From assembly GCA_009809945.1 (NCBI GenBank), contig WTPW01000687.1, positions 175,257 through 239,256 on the forward strand: a stretch of 64,000 nucleotides of DNA, given 5' to 3'. This document shows positions 60,250 to 64,000 of the stretch, one piece after another. Each line of letters opens with the position of its first letter. The stretch's first letter is position 1. Below the pieces are notes generated by a model. The model saw nothing but the letters and a program-made list of their open reading frames with translations. It was not told the DNA's origin and did no database searches. Origin of the DNA: Gigaspora margarita (Eukaryota; Glomeromycota; Glomeromycetes; Diversisporales; Gigasporaceae). The position numbers and the translations under genes are program-made.

Positions 60250-60584
60250 CTAAACAGGACCTTTTTACTATCTTCGTTAAATTATAATTTTAATTTATTT
60301 TTATTATAGCATAACACTCAGAGAACTGATGACAACTTTTTGCTATCTATAAAGTAGCATTTACCCATGTTGCTGAGTAGCATATATAACGATTATTCGT
60401 TATAGAGAAGGTATTGTTGATAAAATCATGGGCATTATGATAAAATTTAATACATATTATATACGGCAGCTCTTCTAAGTTCTATAAATCATGTGCAATT
60501 TGCACCTTAATACCCAAGCTTTATTTCTCTATCATTGTAATAAAAAAACGTTGAATTTTTTTTTTTTTTTTAAAAAAATTAAAA
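60250..60584. other. Gene-free stretch
   Basis: AT-rich 3' flank of the hAT transposase pseudogene; nothing recognised. Confidence 0.4.
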
Positions 60585-62451
60585 TTACGGTAATGGTAAT
60601 TTATTAAAAAGCGTGATTATGTCCCATTTGGCATTAGGGTCGATCACTGGGTAAATAATATCACCAACTGAACCAACCGATAAAAAAGACATTTCTTCAT
60701 CTTCATCATTTATACCCGTCAATTCTTCAGTTTCCTCCGCCGATATTACTACCCATACATCCAAGAATTGACTAAATTCTTCTAAAGGGCTTGATTCTAC
60801 TGTTTCTTCTTCATCAGTTGCAGTATTAACTTCATTCTCAATATCTTCAGACTCGGGCTCATTTCTTGCTTCACTTTCAGGTTCAATCTCGTTAGAAGGT
60901 TCGTCATTTTCACCAGTAGTCTCTTGTTGTATGTTGGTTTGAAAACTTGGCGGAGGCAATTTAGTTGAATTTGATTCTTGCTGATGGCTCCATTTAATCT
61001 CAGCTCTCAATTTAGACATATCGAAAGCTTTTGGAGACTAAAAAAAAATATATATTATTTTTTAAAATTAACTTTATAGCATAAAAATTATTGCTGGAAA
61101 AACGAATTAAAAAAAAAAAAAAAAAAAAAAATACAGCCCGCAAATTCCCAATATTTTCAAATATCATTAAATTGATTATATGTATCGTCATCAAAGGGGT
61201 AATCCTTCATTGCAAAATCGTTAAACTTACGCAGAATGCATGTAGGATTTTCTCCAGTCCAAGCTTTATAGTAGTAAATTAAATATTTTTCTAATATTGC
61301 ATAATTGATCGTTAATCTATTCCTAAAATAGATCATGTGGTATTTTGGATGTAGCAAACATGATAAAACTAATAAGGGTTGTTCCCAGCTGTTCCATCTC
61401 TTTTCTAATCGAGTTAAAACTTTTTCAGCTAACTGTTAGTTAGTATTATTATTCCAAAGTTGAACCAAGTATGCAAAGCCATGTAGGACATGGATTAACC
61501 TTGGGTTATCACATTGTAAAATATTTAATATTTTGCAGTAAGGATACAGAATTTCTGCGATTGTTGCCAAGTTTGTCCAAAATGTTCCTGAGTCAATGAT
61601 TTCAAAGATATCATGGTTGATTGTAGGATTTTCTCCAACTCGCTGCCGAGTTTGGGTAAATGGTAGTTGATGATTAAGAGCGACAATCTAAGGAAATATA
61701 AATAATTTTATAATAAAATTAAAAAAAAAAAAAAAAAAATTCAAACACCTTCAACGCTTGCTGACTTCATAAAAGAGTAATTGCTACAGTATAATAACTG
61801 TTCCATCTGGTTTCTCCTGGAACTGCTATGCCATAATATTTCTTGTAAGTTAATTTTTGTTGATCGCGCAACTTCGCAATAAAATATTTATTATTCGTGT
61901 TCCTAAAAAATGTGGCTAGTCGAATTGCCTGATCCATAGTTGTTTTCAATTCGGGTTGATTCCTTGAAAATCTCGCCAACGCTTAAATTAAGCTGGTGAG
62001 CAAAACATGGTAGAAATACAATATTCCTTTCAGTGAGTCTTAGTCTTCATCTAATATATATATTTTTTTAAAAAAAAAAAAAAAATCAAAGCATTCGCTT
62101 CTTTTAAGAAGACCGATCACTTCACGATAACAAGAATGACTTGTACTATTAAAAAAAATGAGTTAGCAAATTATTAAATATGTTATTTTAATATTTATAG
62201 TACATGTCACCCTGGTTATATCGACATTCTCCAAAAAAATTGCCTGATATACATATCAGTTTAACCAAAGGCATTTTCATATTAAGTATTCGGCTCAAAA
62301 ATTTAAAAACACCGCTATAACCAGATATCATTATTACAGATGTCAATATAAAACTCGTTATCATTGTATCGGCTATTTAAGATAAAAAAAAAGCCCATAA
62401 TTGATCTGTTAATCTTTAACCAAAACGACGTGTATATAATTATAAGGCATT

Positions 62452-62564
62452 GGGGGTTTCAAAGTTAACAAACAAGTAACGCATTTGAAAATAAATAGGA
62501 TATTTTCAATAGTATAAATTGGAAAAATAAAATAAGATTCTTTGATTTTAACTTTGAAACCCTC
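62452..62564. mobile_element. MITE in hAT intron, copy a (113 bp)
   Basis: GGGGGTTTCAAAGTTAA at the left and TTAACTTTGAAACCCTC at the right. The interior GATTCTTTGATTTT and AAAATAAATAGGATATTTTC is shared with copies b and c. Confidence 0.7.
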
Positions 62565-62698
62565 TATTACTCACGAATTGAATAACTAGTATATTTATCT
62601 GGCCAAAATAGGTTGGTAGCATTTAGCATTAACTACTATACATCTCACAAATCGTGTGAAGTATGTGATTGCGCCCAATTGAGTTTAGCTTGATAATA

Positions 62699-62996
62699 GG
62701 AGGTTTCATAATTAAAAATTAGAGAATCTTATTTTATTTTTTTGATTTATAATTCAATATAGTACAAATTCTCATTTGAATTTTCTCAATGCTGACTAGG
62801 ACTTAATAACTAACAAAACACCACCTAAGCAACTGACTGAAGGTTTTTTTTCCTTTTCTAGTTCCTTTTTCTGGGTAGTGGGGTTTCTCGACAAAGAGCC
62901 AAAACCAAAAACAACAAGTTCAAACCTCGAAAAAAGTTTTAAAAAATCCTACTTATTTTCAAATACGTCACTTATTTGTTAATTATAAAACCTCCT
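62699..62996. mobile_element. MITE in hAT intron, copy b, longer
   Basis: GGAGGTTTCATAATTA at the left, TAATTATAAAACCTCC at the right, reversed relative to copies a and c. It is ~180 bp longer, so another insertion probably lies inside (around 62760-62930). Confidence 0.65.
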
Positions 62997-63096
62997 AATG
63001 GCTCAAATATTAAATATATACTATCATCATGCTTATCAGTGCAAGGTGTTAATTAGCACATATTTTAACTTGGATGTCCATCGTGATTTTCATATT

Positions 63097-63218
63097 GGGG
63101 GTTCATAATTAACAAATAAGTGACGTATTTTGAAAATAAGTAGGATATTTTAAATAGTATTTTTACTATAAATCAGAAAAATAGAATAAGATTCTCTGAT
63201 TTTAATTATGAAACCCCC
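63097..63218. mobile_element. MITE in hAT intron, copy c (122 bp)
   Basis: GGGGGTTCATAATTAACAAA at the left and TTTAATTATGAAACCCCC at the right; TATT stands on both sides. AATAAGTGACGTATTTTGAA and AGAATAAGATTCTCTGATTT are shared with the other copies. Confidence 0.75.
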
Positions 63219-64000
63219 TATTATCGATCAAATATTTAATTACTGATTGTCAAATAAAAATTTATTCTGCATAAAATATGAAATCATATGATGTAATTAC
63301 ACTTAGTAGTTTGAACCTTTTAATTTTTAATAAATTCGAAACATCTCAATAAAGATCCAATTTCACAAACCTACGATAATGCTTTTACATCAATGCAACT
63401 CAAAAAAAATTTTTAAAATATCACATACCTTGCAGCCACGTATGGGCCTGTGCTATCAGTGACAATAGCAGAAACCTTTATTTCCATACTTTGCAACTCA
63501 TGAATCATTTCTTCTGTTTTTTTCATTACTTCAATGTGGGTTTCCCTTTCCAAGCTAACATCGGTTGCCTTTCATGCATGTGGTTTTCCATTCGAAGTAA
63601 TGACTATTACACCTAACAATTGCTCAGCTTTAATGTTTGTCCAACTATCAAACGTTAATGTGATGCCAATTTCATCCTGATACAGTTTTTCATTCATTAT
63701 TTTATCTTTTTTAGATACAGCTGCTTTTAAAACTCGCCCACCAAGAATTCGACAGTCTGGAAGTTTAAGATGAGGATTCAAAAACTGAAAGAGTTCTTTT
63801 GTCTCTGGATTGTTAACCCAATGAAAAGCAATCCCACAAGATATCATTAGCCTCAATAAAAGAATCTCAAACTTTTCGTTATCTTGTTGTGACAATGGTC
63901 GAACTGCATAGTTGTCAAGAGGGCTATAAGAAGAAGAACGTACAATGACTTTTCATATTGAAGAAGACTTCGAGGAGTTGGATACAGTATCGTAAGGGGA

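Larger units (their letters stand above)
60585..64000 (-). pseudogene. hAT-family transposase-like gene, decayed, open at right edge
   Basis: Apparent exons (minus): 63429-64000 (beyond the window), 61749-62044, 61135-61687, 60585-61040. The first contains WVNNPETKELFQFLNPHLKL and LTFDSWTNIKAEQLLGV, the start of the hAT RNase H-fold domain with its catalytic Asp (FDSWTN), then IVTDSTGPYVAAR. Splicing to the next gives RLRLTERNIVFLPCFAHQLN (the FAHxxNL signature), then GETRWNSYY. Later parts give VGENPTINHDIF and LHPKYHMIYF, and an acidic C-terminal tail of ~140 codons. It is broken by a frameshift near 61945 and stops TGA at ~63950, 63572, ~61764 and 61157 and TAA near 61434. Several TGA sit where Trp is expected (HA-KATD, NDI-KYW). 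The first intron (62045-63428) is swollen by MITEs. The usual C-terminal dimerisation block is not seen. Confidence 0.8.

Overview
The window looks like nuclear DNA of a very AT-rich, transposon-saturated fungus. Two gene models carry short spliceosomal introns with GT..AG ends. The clearest host gene is a fungal-type Msc2/Cis4 zinc transporter. Most of the rest is DNA transposons, a LINE and tRNA-headed retroposons. The style fits an arbuscular mycorrhizal fungus (Glomeromycotina), but that placement is inference; no rRNA, intact tRNA gene or bacterial-type operon was seen.

Host genes are few. (1) 8232-11704 (-): an 11-exon CDF zinc transporter, reconstructed exon by exon to 798 codons with consistent phases. 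(2) 37642-39006 (-): a single-pass membrane protein with a Pro/Thr-rich outer segment and an Asn-rich tail. (3) 59465-59819 (-): a two-exon, 92-residue RING-like zinc-finger protein. (4) 26884-27147 (+): a doubtful small ORF.

The rest is layered mobile DNA that can be resolved by target-site duplications (TSDs). About 13 elements have 8-bp TSDs typical of hAT (3165-5211, 3554-4531, 14593-14783, 15697-16686, 15896-16580, 19428-19710, 28267-28851, 28512-28805, 29173-29452, 29839-32840, 35551-35836, 40020-40693, 45729-46014, 49302-49926). Three have 9-bp TSDs typical of Mutator-like elements (6268-7830, 15687-17731, 48287-48610); two of these are giant fold-back elements built of tandem hairpins. 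Others show TA or TAA duplications. Insertions are nested up to four deep around 14.4-19.7 kb.

Region by region: 0-8 kb, hairpin arrays and MITEs; 8-12 kb, the zinc transporter; 12.7-21 kb, nested composite and a complete ~1-kb tRNA-headed retroposon with a 16-bp TSD; 22.6-23.6 kb, a pogo/Tigger transposase fragment split by a MITE; 28-33 kb, nested hAT elements; 33-35 kb, a repeat family that also occurs at 15-19 and 53-55 kb; 37.6-39 kb, membrane protein gene; 40-48 kb, MITEs and inverted repeats; 48.9-59.2 kb, a decayed LINE (minus strand) encoding N-terminal repeats, an endonuclease and a YMDD reverse transcriptase, with three later insertions; 59.4-64 kb, the RING-like gene and a decayed hAT transposase gene that runs off the right edge.

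The most unusual items are the tandem-hairpin fold-back elements, the LINE polyprotein with a repeated LPxxY-type module before the endonuclease, the 2.3-kb insertion whose removal with one CT restores the RT frame exactly, and the ~1-kb GC-richer retroposon.
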